Assembly (NCBI RefSeq): GCF_004337445.1
Contig: NZ_SJZB01000013.1
Coordinates: forward strand, 115,678-179,677
Reading direction: 5' to 3'
Source: Parasulfuritortus cantonensis
GTDB taxonomy: Bacteria; Pseudomonadota; Gammaproteobacteria; Burkholderiales; Thiobacillaceae
DNA length: 64,000 nucleotides
Shown here: in pieces, positions 35,154-44,650 of the stretch
Numbering within the stretch: the first letter of the stretch is position 1
Layout: the number at the start of each line of letters is the position of its first letter
Program-made: the position numbers and the translations under genes
Notes under the pieces: generated by a model
Told to the model about the DNA's origin: nothing
Databases searched by the model: none
What the model saw: only the letters and a program-made list of their open reading frames with translations

Positions 35154-36192
35154 CGAAGACCTCGGCGGTCTCCTCGCCGGTGGCGGCGACCGCACTGGCC
35201 TGGCCGGCGACGAACTCGTCCAGGTCGGTCTGCGCCGCCAGGGCCATGTGCTCCAGGCGGTAGCGGGCCAGGCGGATGTCGGCGAACGGCTTGAACAGGC
35301 CGACCGTGAGCAGGATGGCCAGGAAGTTGGTGAGGTAGATGGCGAGCAGGTCGCGCGCCCGCACGTCGCTGCGCAGGCCGTGCGGCCCCAGGGCGGTGCC
35401 GTTCCAGACCAGGTTCTGCATGCGTGCGGCGAACCACGGTCCGACGAACAGCATGGCCAGCAGATAGGCGGCCAGGAAGCCGAGGGCGAGCATGCCGATC
35501 AGGCCGGCGCGCTGTTCGCGGCTGAGGTAGGGGTTGTCGAGCAGGGCGAACAGGCCCAGGCCGCTGGCCGCCGCGATGGCCAGGCCGATGGCGACGGCGA
35601 GCATCAGGATCAGCTTGCCGTAGATCGCGTAGAAGCCGCCGACGCCGGCCGTGAAGCTGAACGGCGTGGTGCCGTAGCGGCTGTTGCCGTGCTGCCAGGC
35701 CTTGATGCGCTGGTGCACGAACGGGAACAGCAGGCCGAGGGTCATGTAGCCGAGGATCGGCCAGGCCAGGAAGACGCCGTAGGCGCCGCCGGTCGTGCCG
35801 GCGAAGCGGAAGCGCAGGCCGCGGTAGCTGCTGTTGGCCAGCTTGAAGCAGAGCGAGCGCTGCAACAGCCAGGGCAGCACGGCCAGGAGCAGGATCAGGG
35901 CGCCCAGGCCGATGAGGGGATCGGTACGCGCGGCGACGTTGTAGGCCACGAACAGGCCGACGCCGATCAGGCGGCCCTTGAGGATCGCCAACGGGTCGCC
36001 GTGGTAGTCGAAGCCGCTGCCCGCCAGGCTGGTGTTGCGGTAGAAGTATTGCAGCCGGCGCACCTTGGCCCAGGCGGAGTAGATGCCCAGGGTGACGATG
36101 GTCAGGGCGACGTTGACGATCCAGATGCGGAAATATTCCCCGCCCTGGCCGGTGAAGGTGAACGAATGGGTTTGCGGCGCCTGGTTGTCCAT
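35134..36192 (-). CDS. DUF898 (YjgN-like) integral membrane protein
   Basis: 352 aa from the ATG at 36192; 29 codons of open frame upstream lack a start context. The N-terminal HSFTFTGQGGEYFRIWIVN and TLGIYSAWAKVRRLQYFYRNT blocks are diagnostic of DUF898, followed by seven or more membrane helices with a repeated WAKVR-like pattern. The function is unknown; it is co-translated with the M48 peptidase downstream. A 125-bp intergenic region upstream probably contains its promoter. Confidence 0.9.
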   Translation of the reverse strand: MDNQAPQTHSFTFTGQGGEYFRIWIVNVALTIVTLGIYSAWAKVRRLQYFYRNTSLAGSGFDYHGDPLAILKGRLIGVGLFVAYNVAARTDPLIGLGALILLLAVLPWLLQRSLCFKLANSSYRGLRFRFAGTTGGAYGVFLAWPILGYMTLGLLFPFVHQRIKAWQHGNSRYGTTPFSFTAGVGGFYAIYGKLILMLAVAIGLAIAAASGLGLFALLDNPYLSREQRAGLIGMLALGFLAAYLLAMLFVGPWFAARMQNLVWNGTALGPHGLRSDVRARDLLAIYLTNFLAILLTVGLFKPFADIRLARYRLEHMALAAQTDLDEFVAGQASAVAATGEETAEVFDVDISF

Positions 36193-36317
36193 GTCGATGA
36201 GGTCCCTGTCTGTTTTTGTCGGATTGCGTTCAGCCGGTGTCTGCGGCCGGGCGCAGGCATGCGGGATGCAGGTGTCCATATATCAGATTGCCGGCGTTCT
36301 GTCCCGCGCGGCCGCGT

Positions 36318-36866
36318 TCAGCGCGCCGGCCCGCGCCAGGTGGGTTCGGCGCGGCCGGCGCGCCGGTTGAGGGTACGGGCGAGGACGAAGAAAAGGTCGG
36401 ACAGGCGGTTCAGGTACTTGCCGGGCCCGGTCGCCAGGAGCTCGACCGCGGCCAGGGCGGTCAGGCGGCGCTCGGCGCGCCGGCACACCGAACGGCAGAC
36501 GTGGGCGAGGGCGGCGGGCCGGCCACCGCCGGGCAGGACGAATTCGGCCAGCGGCGGCAGCTCGGCGTTGAAGGTGGCGACGGCCGCCTCGATGCGGCCC
36601 AGATGGCCGTCGCCGACCTGCGGCCGCTCGGGCAGGGCGAGTTCGCCGCCGAGGTCGAAGAGGTCGTTCTGGATCGCCGCCAGCAGGGCCGCGAGGTCGT
36701 CGTCCAGGGCTTCCGCGGCGAGCAGGCCGACGAAGCTGTTCAGTTCGTCCACGGCGCCGAGCGCCTCGATGCGCGGGTCGTGTTTCGGCACCCGGCGGCC
36801 GTCGGCCAGGCCGGTGCTGCCGTCGTCGCCGGTGCGGGTGACGATGCGGTCGAGGCGGTCGCTCAT
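36318..36866 (-). CDS. ATP:cob(I)alamin adenosyltransferase (PduO type)
   Basis: 182 aa from the ATG at 36866, which has GGAGGAGAAATCG directly upstream and overlaps the DUF1841 stop by 4 bp. The N-terminal ATP-binding loop TRTGDDGSTGLADG and the C-terminal CRRAERR and YLNRLSDLFFVLAR helices are characteristic. The enzyme makes adenosylcobalamin from ATP and cob(I)alamin. It is the last gene of the rnf-nth chain. No B12-dependent enzyme is encoded nearby. Confidence 0.92.
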   Translation of the reverse strand: MSDRLDRIVTRTGDDGSTGLADGRRVPKHDPRIEALGAVDELNSFVGLLAAEALDDDLAALLAAIQNDLFDLGGELALPERPQVGDGHLGRIEAAVATFNAELPPLAEFVLPGGGRPAALAHVCRSVCRRAERRLTALAAVELLATGPGKYLNRLSDLFFVLARTLNRRAGRAEPTWRGPAR

Positions 36867-37291
36867 CTCGATTTCTCCTCCAGGCAGGCCAGGTAGGCGG
36901 CGCCGTCGGGCGGGGCGCCGTAGCGCTGGCTGGTCCAGATCATCTCGGCCAGGCAATCCATGACCTCGTGCTGGGCGCGGTGCTCGTCGCCGAGCTTGTG
37001 GGCGAGCTTGAGGTAGAGCGCGCGGACGCCCTCGGGCTGGTCGATGGACAGCTGTTCGCCGATCGACAGGTGCATCATCAGGTGCAGGAACGGGTTGGTC
37101 TCGCCCTGTTCCGGGAGCCAGTCGCGCGCCAGGCCGGCGTCCGGGTCGGCGAGCAGGGCGTGGTACTCCGGATGGCGCAGGATATGGTCGGCCGCCATCG
37201 CCTCCAGGTCGGTGAGGACGGCCCGGTCGCGGTGTTTGCGCCAGGCCTCGAAGAGGAACTGGCGGGCCTGGTCGCGGCTGGGGTTGAACAT
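36863..37291 (-). CDS. DUF1841 family protein
   Basis: 142 aa from the ATG at 37291, sharing one base with the FIST stop. It contains the conserved DUF1841 blocks MFNPSRDQARQFLFEAW, ETNPFLHLMMHLSIGEQ and HRAQHEVMDCLAEMIW. The family is helical, limited mainly to Beta- and Gammaproteobacteria, and of unknown function; many conserved His and Glu residues could bind metal. The open frame upstream is a shadow of the FIST gene. Confidence 0.87.
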   Translation of the reverse strand: MFNPSRDQARQFLFEAWRKHRDRAVLTDLEAMAADHILRHPEYHALLADPDAGLARDWLPEQGETNPFLHLMMHLSIGEQLSIDQPEGVRALYLKLAHKLGDEHRAQHEVMDCLAEMIWTSQRYGAPPDGAAYLACLEEKSR

Positions 37292-38379
37292 CAGGCGGCT
37301 CCCGGGTAGTGCAGGGCGAGGACGGTGGCATATTGGAGCAGCCGGTTGCCGCCGTCCAGGTGGCTGAATTCGCCGTTGCCGTAGAAGCCGAGCAGGGGCA
37401 TGCCCGGGAAGCGGCGGGTGATCGCCTCGAGGTCGCGGTCGACGCCGCCGTAGAAATAGGGACCGCGGCTCATGCAGGCGAAGCACAGGCCGAAGGCCGG
37501 GTCGCGCGGGGCGTCGAAGATGCAGCGGTCGAGCATCAGGCGCATGTCGCGTTCCGCCGCCAGGGGCTGGCGGATGGCCCAGAACAGGCGGTCGCCGCCG
37601 CGCACCCGGCCGGACAGCGCCACCGAACGGTCGGCGGTGTGCGTCGACAGGATGGGCAGCAGGTGGTAGCGGCCCTCGGCGATGGCGTTCTCGGTCTCGC
37701 CGTACAGGATGCCGGCCATGACCAGGTGCAGGGGGAACTGGCGCGAATCGCCGGCGTCGAGGGGCAGCACGCGGGCGAGGACGTCGAGGGCCGGCTGGCC
37801 GCCGAGCAGGTGGACGTTCTGGCCGATCGCCCGCTCGACCGGGTGCGGCTCGGTGAGCGGCTGGATGCCGCGCGAGGTGTCGACCCGGAAATGGCCGCCC
37901 TCGAAGGCCAGCTCGCAGCGCCGGCCGGACGCCAGGCGCCCGGCCGACCAGACCGTGTAGGGCCCCTGCCCGGAGGCATCCCCGGAGACGGCGCCGAAAC
38001 GCCGGCCGGGCAGGTCCAGCCAGCGGGTGTCGACGGCGTTGGGCGCCGCCATGGCCAGGCGCCAGTCGTCCTCGGCGCGGGCGGCGCGCAGGCCGGCGCC
38101 GTCGCCGAACACCATGGCCGCGGCGGCCGGGACGTCGAGCAGCCATTCCTCCTCGGTGAACAGGCCGATCGAGGTGCAGCCCGCCACCTGCAGGCAGTTC
38201 GCCGCCCGCGAGGCGGCCGTGACGGCGGCCTGCGGCTGGCTGGCGAAATCCGAGCTGAGGAAGAGGAGGACGCCCTGCGCGATGTCGAGCCCGGCCCGGT
38301 CCATGGCGGTGGCGACCGCCTCGGTGGCCAGGTCGGGCGAGGCGACGATGCCCTTGGCCAGCCCGCTGGCGACCTTCAT
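37291..38379 (-). CDS. FIST-domain sensory protein
   Basis: 362 aa from the ATG at 38379, which overlaps the nth stop by 4 bp. The N-terminal FIST half has VLLFLSSDFASQPQAAVTAASR and AGCTSIGLFTEEEW, and the FIST_C half has GVDRDLEAITRRFPGMPLLGFYGNGEFSHL near the C-terminus. FIST proteins are thought to bind small ligands such as amino acids and are usually linked to signalling modules. Here the gene is embedded between DNA repair and DUF1841 genes. A second FIST gene lies at 54358. Confidence 0.85.
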   Translation of the reverse strand: MKVASGLAKGIVASPDLATEAVATAMDRAGLDIAQGVLLFLSSDFASQPQAAVTAASRAANCLQVAGCTSIGLFTEEEWLLDVPAAAAMVFGDGAGLRAARAEDDWRLAMAAPNAVDTRWLDLPGRRFGAVSGDASGQGPYTVWSAGRLASGRRCELAFEGGHFRVDTSRGIQPLTEPHPVERAIGQNVHLLGGQPALDVLARVLPLDAGDSRQFPLHLVMAGILYGETENAIAEGRYHLLPILSTHTADRSVALSGRVRGGDRLFWAIRQPLAAERDMRLMLDRCIFDAPRDPAFGLCFACMSRGPYFYGGVDRDLEAITRRFPGMPLLGFYGNGEFSHLDGGNRLLQYATVLALHYPGAA

Positions 38380-39020
38380 GCGGTGGCCCGCGCGGTCTTG
38401 TCCTTGTATTCGCACAGGTCGGCGATGACGCAGTCCGGGCAGTCCGGCCGGCGCGCCTTGCAGACGTAGCGGCCGTGCAGGATGAGCCAGTGGTGGGCGT
38501 CCTGCCGGAACTCCGCCGGGGTGTTCCGGAGCAGCCTTTCCTCGACCGCCAGGACGCTCTTGCCGGGCGCCAGCCCGGTCCGGTTGGCGACCCGGAAGAT
38601 GTGCGTGTCGACCGCGATGGTGGGCTGGCCGAAGGCCGTGTTGAGTACCACGTTGGCGGTCTTGCGGCCGACCCCGGGCAGGGCCTCCAGGGCCTCCCGG
38701 TCGGCCGGCACCTCGCCGTCGTGGCGTTCCAGGAGCAGGCGCGACAGTGCGATGACGTTCTTGGCCTTGGTCTGGTAGAGGCCGATGCGCCGGATGTGCT
38801 CCTTCAGGCCGGCCTCGCCCAGGGCGAGCATGGCGGCCGGCGTGCCGGCGGCCGGGAACAGCGTGGTCGTGGCCAGGTTGACGCTCTTGTCGGTGGCCTG
38901 GGCCGAGAGGACGACGGCGACCAGGAGCTGGTAGGGGGTCGCGTAGGCCAGCTCGGTGGTCGGGTGCGGGTTGCCGGCGCGCAAGCGCTCGAATATCTGG
39001 CGGCGCTTGGCGCTGTTCAT
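38376..39020 (-). CDS. nth: Endonuclease III
   Basis: 214 aa. It has a helix-hairpin-helix LPGVGRKTANVVL with the catalytic Lys, Asp in VDTHIFRVANRTGL, and a C-terminal [4Fe-4S] loop CKARRPDCPDCVIADLC with the typical C-x6-C-x2-C-x5-C spacing. It excises oxidised pyrimidines. The position directly after rnfE reproduces the rsxABCDGE-nth order of E. coli. Confidence 0.96.
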   Translation of the reverse strand: MNSAKRRQIFERLRAGNPHPTTELAYATPYQLLVAVVLSAQATDKSVNLATTTLFPAAGTPAAMLALGEAGLKEHIRRIGLYQTKAKNVIALSRLLLERHDGEVPADREALEALPGVGRKTANVVLNTAFGQPTIAVDTHIFRVANRTGLAPGKSVLAVEERLLRNTPAEFRQDAHHWLILHGRYVCKARRPDCPDCVIADLCEYKDKTARATA

Positions 39021-39033
39021 GCCGGCGCGGCCC

Positions 39034-39711
39034 TTACACCGTCTGGCCGAGCGGGCCGCCGGCGTTGGCCCGGCGGGCCTGGATGTCCATGACCCAGTTG
39101 CGCGCCGCGATGAGCAGGCCGAGGCCGATGAAGGCGCCGGGCGGCAGGATGGCGAGCAGCAGGCCCTGGTAGTTGGGGATGACGTGGATCACCCAATCCT
39201 TGGCGACCGGCCCGAAGGCGAGGTCGAGGCCGGACAGCAGGGTGCCCTTGCCGGCGATCTCGCGCATGGCGCCGAGGACCACCAGCACCAGGGTGAGCCC
39301 GAGCCCCATCATGACGGCGTCGAGCACGGAATGCAGGGTGCTGCGCTTGGAGGCGAAGGCCTCGACCCGGGCCAGGACGATGCAGTTGGTGGTGATCAGC
39401 GGGAGGAAGACGCCGAGCACCACGTACAGGGCCAGGACGTAGGCGTGCATGAGCAGCTCGACCACGGTGACCAGGGCGGCGATGATGAGGACGAAGAGCG
39501 GGATGCGCGCGGCGTGCGGGATGTAGCCGCGCACCACGGCGACGGCGCCGCTCGCCACGGCCATCACCAGGGTGGTGGCGAGGCCCAGGGAGAGGGCGTT
39601 GACGACGTTGCTGCTGATCGCCAGGAGCGGACACAGGCCGAGCAGTTGGACGATGCCGGGGTTCTGCTTCCACAGGCCGTTGGCGATGATTTCACGGGCT
39701 TCCGGGCTCAT
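39034..39711 (-). CDS. rnfE: Rnf complex subunit RnfE
   Basis: 225 aa with six membrane helices. It carries the duplicated-family signature LLGLCPLLAISSNVVNAL in the first helix and [17 protein letters not shown] in the fourth, where Cys residues of RnfA and RnfE coordinate an iron-sulfur centre in recent structures. It is part of the membrane ferredoxin:NAD+ oxidoreductase. It overlaps rnfG by 4 bp. Confidence 0.94.
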   Translation of the reverse strand: MSPEAREIIANGLWKQNPGIVQLLGLCPLLAISSNVVNALSLGLATTLVMAVASGAVAVVRGYIPHAARIPLFVLIIAALVTVVELLMHAYVLALYVVLGVFLPLITTNCIVLARVEAFASKRSTLHSVLDAVMMGLGLTLVLVVLGAMREIAGKGTLLSGLDLAFGPVAKDWVIHVIPNYQGLLLAILPPGAFIGLGLLIAARNWVMDIQARRANAGGPLGQTV

Positions 39712-40370
39712 GGCGTGGTCTCCGGTGACGGCCCGGCCGGGCCGGGCGCGGGCGGCGCGAGCAGTTCGTCGCGATGCGCCGCGAAGTATTCCAGGGCCTT
39801 GCGCACGGCCTTGACCATGGCACGCGGCGTGATGGTGGCGCCGGCCATGTAGTCGAACTGGCCGCCGTCCTTGCGCACCTTCCAGTACAGGGGCTGCGGG
39901 TTGCTCAGCGACTTGCCGTCGAAGTTGCGTATCCAGGGGCTCTTGCCGATCTCGATGTAGTCGCCCAGGCCCGGGGTCTCGCGGTGTCCGGTGACGCGCA
40001 CGCCGGAGACGCGGCCGTCCGGCAGGATGCCGACCAGGAAGCGGATCTCGCCCGAGTAGCCGTCCGGGGCGGCCGCCTCCAGGACCACCGCGACGGCGGC
40101 CCCGTGCCGGCTGGCCAGGTAGGCCTGGCCGGGAAACTTGAGGCCGAGCAGGGCGTCGGCGGGCAGCGGCCGGGCATCCTTGACCGGGTCGTTGTCGAAG
40201 CCGCCGGCCGGCAGGGTCTGGGCGACCAGCTTCATCTTGGCGCTGCGCTCGCTCTGCTCGATGGCCGGGCGGGTGATCTTGAAGGTGCCGGAGAGCAGGG
40301 CGGCGCCGACCCCGGAGAACACCAGGAGGGCGGCCGCCGTGGTCAGTATCTGGTTGCGGAATTCCTTCAT
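39708..40370 (-). CDS. rnfG: Rnf complex subunit RnfG
   Basis: 220 aa from the ATG at 40370. One N-terminal membrane helix (about 7-27) is followed by a periplasmic FMN-binding domain. The flavin attachment motif is MAGATITPRA near residue 180, whose second Thr carries covalent FMN in the family; GHRETPGLGD is also conserved. It overlaps both neighbours by 4 bp. Confidence 0.93.
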   Translation of the reverse strand: MKEFRNQILTTAAALLVFSGVGAALLSGTFKITRPAIEQSERSAKMKLVAQTLPAGGFDNDPVKDARPLPADALLGLKFPGQAYLASRHGAAVAVVLEAAAPDGYSGEIRFLVGILPDGRVSGVRVTGHRETPGLGDYIEIGKSPWIRNFDGKSLSNPQPLYWKVRKDGGQFDYMAGATITPRAMVKAVRKALEYFAAHRDELLAPPAPGPAGPSPETTP

Positions 40371-41401
40371 CTGCCCACCTTGCCGCCCTTGGCGTGGCCG
40401 TACACGCGCGGTTGCGTGTAGGCGTCGATGAAGGGCGCCGCGACGTTCATGATCAGGACCGCGAAGGCGACGCCGTCCGGGTAGCCGCCGTAGCTGCGGA
40501 TGACGATGGCCAGGAAGCCGGCCAGGCCGGCGAAGATCAGCTTGCCCCTGGGCGTACCGCAGCCGCTCACCGGGTCGGTGGCGATGAAGAAGGCGCCGAG
40601 CATCGCGCTGGCCGTGAACAGGTGGAAGACGGGGCCCATGTTGTGGCCGGGGTCGATCTTCTGCAGCACGGCCGAGGTGACGATCACCGCGGCCAGGAAG
40701 GCGACCGGCACGTGCCAGGTGATCAGGCGCCTGGCCATCAGGTAGAGACCGCCGACCAGGTACATCAGCGCCACCCATTCCAGGCCGGTGCCGGACAGGC
40801 GTCCGAATACCGGGTTGCCGAGGATGTCGCGCTTGGCCACGCCCGCGCGCAGCAGGGTCTTCACGGTGTCGAGCGGGCTGGCCATGGTGTAGGCGTCGAC
40901 GCTGACCGAGCCCTGGCCGGCGAACACCAGGTCGAAGGCCTCGGACAGGCTGGGCAGGTGGTTGACCAGGTGGGCCGGACCGGGCCACTGGGTCATGTAG
41001 TTGGGGAAGCTGACGATGAGGACGGCATAGCCGACCATGGCCGGGTTGAACGGGTTCTGGCCGAGGCCGCCGTACAGGTGCTTGGCGACCAGGATGGCGA
41101 ACAGGATGCCGACCGCGTACAGCCACCAGGGCGCCAGGGGCGGTACCGAAAGGGCGAACAGCCAGGCCGTCACCAGGGCGGAGCCGTCGCTGATCATGGT
41201 GCCGAAGGCGCCGCCGCGCATGAGCAGGGCGAAGCCCTCGAAGAACAGCGCGAAGAAGCCGCACACCAGCAGGCTGACCAGGATGCCCGGGCCGAAGAAC
41301 CAGGCGTGCGCGAGGGTGCCCGGGATCAAGGCGATCATCACCTCGATCATGGTGCGGCGCACCGAATTCTGTTCGCGTTGGACGAATGGGGAACCGATCA
41401 T
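40367..41401 (-). CDS. rnfD: Rnf complex subunit RnfD
   Basis: 344 aa with eight to ten membrane helices (ALIPGTLAHAWFFGPGIL, GGLGQNPFNPAMVGY, FIATDPVSGCGTPRGKL). The family carries a covalently bound FMN on a Thr in the region around DAYTMASPLDTVKT; which Thr is used cannot be assigned from sequence alone. It overlaps rnfC and rnfG by 4 bp each. Confidence 0.94.
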   Translation of the reverse strand: MIGSPFVQREQNSVRRTMIEVMIALIPGTLAHAWFFGPGILVSLLVCGFFALFFEGFALLMRGGAFGTMISDGSALVTAWLFALSVPPLAPWWLYAVGILFAILVAKHLYGGLGQNPFNPAMVGYAVLIVSFPNYMTQWPGPAHLVNHLPSLSEAFDLVFAGQGSVSVDAYTMASPLDTVKTLLRAGVAKRDILGNPVFGRLSGTGLEWVALMYLVGGLYLMARRLITWHVPVAFLAAVIVTSAVLQKIDPGHNMGPVFHLFTASAMLGAFFIATDPVSGCGTPRGKLIFAGLAGFLAIVIRSYGGYPDGVAFAVLIMNVAAPFIDAYTQPRVYGHAKGGKVGR

Positions 41402-43035
41402 GTCTTGTCAGCCACGGTTTGTTCGGTGCCGGCCTGCGCCCGGCGTGCCTCGATGGCGTCGACCTCGGCCTGCTGGGCCGCGCTCAGGTGGTCCGTGTTG
41501 GCGGGCGGCGGGGCGGCCTCCTTGGCCTTCTTGGCACGCTCGATGGCGGCCTCCAGGAGGGCCTTCTTGCGCGCCGCCTCGGGGTCGTCCGCGGCGACCG
41601 CGCCGGCCTCCAGGCGTTCGCCCGCCTTCTTGCCCAGGCGCTCGGCCTTCTCCTGTTTCTCCCGTTCCAGGCGGAAGCTGCGGAACTCGTGCCGCTCGCG
41701 CGCCGTCTCGGCGGCCCGCTGTTCGCGTCCGCGCGCCAGCAGCTCGCTCTTGGCGAAGCGGTAGTAGTCGACCAGCGGGATATGGCTGGGGCAGACGTAG
41801 CTGCAGCAGCCGCATTCGATGCAGTCGGCCAGGTTGTAGGCCTTGGCCTTGTCGAGGTCCTTGGCCTTGGCGTACAGATACATCTCGTACGGCTGCAGGC
41901 GCACCGGGCAGGCCAGGGCGCACTGGCCGCAGCGGATGCAGGGCATGGCGCGCGGCCGGGGCGGGAACAGGGCGTCGCTGGTGACGATGATGCAGTTGAC
42001 CCCCTTGGTCACCGGCGCGCGCGTGTCCTCGAGGTCGAAACCCATGAGCGGACCGCCGACCAGCTGGCCGGTGGCACCCGGCAGTTCGCCGCCGGCGAGT
42101 TGCAGGAGTTCCTCGATCGGGGTGCCGACGCGGACCTCGTAGTTGCCCGGCCGGGCGACGTGGCCGGTCACGGTGACGACCCGCGATACCAGGGCCTCGC
42201 CCAGTTCCGCCGCGCGCCAGAGGGCGTAGGAGGTGGCGACGTTGAAGACCTGGATGCCGATGTCGGTGGACAGCTTGCCGGCGGGGATCTCCAGGCCGGT
42301 GAGCAACTCGATGAGCTGCTTGGCGCCGCCGCTCGGGTACTTGGTCGGCACCACGACGACCTTGGCGCCGGTGCCGGCGCAGGCGGCGCGCATGGCGGCG
42401 ATCGCCTCCGGCTTGTTGTCCTCGATGCCGACCAGGACCTCGCGGGCACCGAGCAGGTGGCGGGCGATCTCGACGCCGGCCATGATCTCGCCGGCGCGCT
42501 CGCGCATCAGGCGGTCGTCGCAGGTGATCCAGGGTTCGCACTCGGCGCCGTTGATGATCAGGGTTTCGATGCCGGCGGCCGGCTCCAGCTTGATGTGGCT
42601 CGGGAACACGGCGCCGCCGAGGCCGACCAGGCCCATGTCCTCGAGCTCCTCGCACACGGCCTCCGGGGCCAGGTTGCGCCAGTCCAGCCGGCTGGCCGGG
42701 ACGGCCTCGTCGCGGCCGTCGGACTCGATGACGACGCACCGGTCGGTCAGGCCGGACGGATGCGGGATGGGATAGGACTCGACCCCGACCACGCGGCCCG
42801 AGGTCGGCGCGTGCACCGTGGCCGAGATGCGGCCGTCCAGGCAGCCGATGGCCTGGCCCTTGAGGACGTGTTCGCCGGGCAGCACCAGCGGCTTGGCCGG
42901 ATTGCCGGCGTGCTGGCGCATGGGTACCCGGTAGCGGGCCGAGAGCGGCGCCGGGACGATCGCCGCGGTGTTCGATTCCGCCTTGTGATCGGCCGGGTGC
43001 AGACCGCCCGGGAAGGAGAAGATCGGTTGCGTCAT
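41398..43035 (-). CDS. rnfC: Rnf complex subunit RnfC
   Basis: 545 aa from the ATG at 43035. It has an NADH/FMN-binding fold of the NuoF type ([28 protein letters not shown]), a SLBB-like domain, and two [4Fe-4S] clusters in [12 protein letters not shown] and [12 protein letters not shown] near 375 and 415. A C-terminal tail of about 100 residues, rich in Lys, Ala and Glu, is a variable feature of RnfC proteins. It overlaps rnfB by 4 bp. Confidence 0.95.
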   Translation of the reverse strand: MTQPIFSFPGGLHPADHKAESNTAAIVPAPLSARYRVPMRQHAGNPAKPLVLPGEHVLKGQAIGCLDGRISATVHAPTSGRVVGVESYPIPHPSGLTDRCVVIESDGRDEAVPASRLDWRNLAPEAVCEELEDMGLVGLGGAVFPSHIKLEPAAGIETLIINGAECEPWITCDDRLMRERAGEIMAGVEIARHLLGAREVLVGIEDNKPEAIAAMRAACAGTGAKVVVVPTKYPSGGAKQLIELLTGLEIPAGKLSTDIGIQVFNVATSYALWRAAELGEALVSRVVTVTGHVARPGNYEVRVGTPIEELLQLAGGELPGATGQLVGGPLMGFDLEDTRAPVTKGVNCIIVTSDALFPPRPRAMPCIRCGQCALACPVRLQPYEMYLYAKAKDLDKAKAYNLADCIECGCCSYVCPSHIPLVDYYRFAKSELLARGREQRAAETARERHEFRSFRLEREKQEKAERLGKKAGERLEAGAVAADDPEAARKKALLEAAIERAKKAKEAAPPPANTDHLSAAQQAEVDAIEARRAQAGTEQTVADKT

Positions 43036-43589
43036 GCCGCCTTGGCTTCCTCGTGGATGGGGAACACCGGGTAGCGCCATTTCCAGTTGCCGACGCTCTC
43101 GTGGATGACTTCCATGTGGATGCAGTCGACCGGGCAGGGGGCGAGGCATAGTTCGCAGCCGGTGCAGGCGTTGGCGACGATGGTGTGCATCTGCTTGGAG
43201 GCGCCGATGATGGCATCGACCGGGCAGGCCTGGATGCACAGGGTGCAGCCGATGCAGGTGTTCTCGTCGATCACCGCGACCGACTTCGGCTTCGGCTCCT
43301 TGCCGGCGCCGAGCGGCTTGAACTCCACCCCGAGCAGGTCGGCCAACTGGCGGACGCCGTGCTCGCCGCCGGGCGGACACAGGTTGATGTCGGCCTCGTG
43401 CTTGGCGATTGCCTCGGCGTAGGGCCGGCAGCCGGGGAAGCCGCACTGGCCGCACTGGGTCTGCGGCAGGATCTTGTCGATCTTCTCGACCAGGGGGTCC
43501 TCGGCGACCCGGAAACGCACCTCGGCCCAGCCGAGCACGATGCCCAACATCAGCCCGATGCCGGCCATGACCAGGATCGCCATGATCAT
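43032..43589 (-). CDS. rnfB: Rnf complex subunit RnfB
   Basis: 185 aa. It has an N-terminal membrane anchor (about 3-22), a four-Cys cluster CGQCGFPGC with the fourth Cys in NLCPPGG, and two ferredoxin-type clusters [12 protein letters not shown] and [12 protein letters not shown]. RnfB accepts electrons from ferredoxin. The start is at 43589, the first ATG of two neighbouring Met codons, and overlaps rnfA by 4 bp. Confidence 0.94.
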   Translation of the reverse strand: MIMAILVMAGIGLMLGIVLGWAEVRFRVAEDPLVEKIDKILPQTQCGQCGFPGCRPYAEAIAKHEADINLCPPGGEHGVRQLADLLGVEFKPLGAGKEPKPKSVAVIDENTCIGCTLCIQACPVDAIIGASKQMHTIVANACTGCELCLAPCPVDCIHMEVIHESVGNWKWRYPVFPIHEEAKAA

Positions 43590-44161
43590 TTGATCAGACC
43601 CGCAAAGCCCATGAAGGCCAGGCTCATCAGGCCGGCCGTGACCATCGCGATGCTGGCGCCCCGGAACGGCTTGGGTACGTCGGCCGCCTCCAGTCGTTCG
43701 CGCATGGCGGCGAACAGGATGAGCACCAGGGTGAAGCCGAAGGCGCCGCCGAGACCGAACAGCAGCGATTCGACGAAGTTGTGGCGCTCCTGCACGTTGA
43801 GCAGCGGGATGCCGAGCACGGCGCAGTTGGTGGTGATCAGCGGCAGGTAGATGCCGAGCACCCGGAACAGCACCGGCGAGGTCTTCTTGATGAACATCTC
43901 GGTGAAGCCGACGATGCCGGCGATCACGACGATGAAGGACAGGGTGCGCAGGTAGAACAGGTCGTTGCCGAGCAGATAGGTGTCGATCAGGTAGCTGGCA
44001 CCCGAGGCGAGGGTGAGCACGAAGGTGGTCGCCGCGCCCATGCCGATGGCGGTTTCCAGCTTCTTGGAGACGCCCATGAACGGGCACAGTCCCAGTATCT
44101 TCGTCATCACGATGTTGTTGACGAACACCGTGCCGATCAGGATGAGTATGTAGTGGTCCAT
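43586..44161 (-). CDS. rnfA: Rnf complex subunit RnfA
   Basis: 191 aa with six membrane helices and the signatures [21 protein letters not shown] and [16 protein letters not shown] containing the paired Cys residues. It is the first gene of the chain rnfABCDGE-nth. The 180-bp region upstream holds no gene; a promoter is expected there, but I see no clear -35/-10 pair. Confidence 0.95.
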   Translation of the reverse strand: MDHYILILIGTVFVNNIVMTKILGLCPFMGVSKKLETAIGMGAATTFVLTLASGASYLIDTYLLGNDLFYLRTLSFIVVIAGIVGFTEMFIKKTSPVLFRVLGIYLPLITTNCAVLGIPLLNVQERHNFVESLLFGLGGAFGFTLVLILFAAMRERLEAADVPKPFRGASIAMVTAGLMSLAFMGFAGLIK

Positions 44162-44341
44162 CGTGCGAACTGTCTAGTTTCGAGATTATCCGCTACCCCG
44201 GGTGTGCCAGACAACCCGAAAAGACCCGGCGCGGCTAGCGCGGCGTCAAATCGGATTCAGGCATGGCCGGGTGCGGAATAAGCGATGGTGGTCGTTGCCC
44301 CGGGCCGGGCGGCCGCGCGCCGGCGCGGCGCCGGTCGCGGC

Positions 44342-44593
44342 CTAGTCGGCGTCCGGCTCCAGCAGGTCGTGGCTGCCGTCGCAGAACGGCGGCGTCGAGG
44401 TGTACTTGCAGCCGCACAGGTAGACCTGGCTTTTCTCGGTCAGGGTCATCTGCACCGGGTTGAAGCCGGTGCCCTGGTGGGAACCGTCGCAGAACGGTTG
44501 CGTCTTGGAATGGCCGCAGGCGCACCACCAGTATTCGCCCGCTTCCAGTTCCATCGGGTAGGGGCCGTTCTGGGCGATGACGGGGTCGGTCAT
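44342..44593 (-). CDS. Double CDGSH-type iron-sulfur protein
   Basis: 83 aa with two CDGSH modules, CACGHSKTQPFCDGSH and CGCKYTSTPPFCDGSH, each with the Cys3-His1 ligand set for a [2Fe-2S] cluster, and no membrane anchor. Bacterial double-CDGSH proteins are small cytoplasmic electron or cluster carriers; the partner is unknown. A CATAAT on the minus strand (44625-44620) lies upstream. Confidence 0.93.
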   Translation of the reverse strand: MTDPVIAQNGPYPMELEAGEYWWCACGHSKTQPFCDGSHQGTGFNPVQMTLTEKSQVYLCGCKYTSTPPFCDGSHDLLEPDAD

Positions 44594-44650
44594 GGGGTTC
44601 TCCGGAGAGCGTTGGGATGCGCCATTATGGCCTAAACCCGATAAAAAAGA

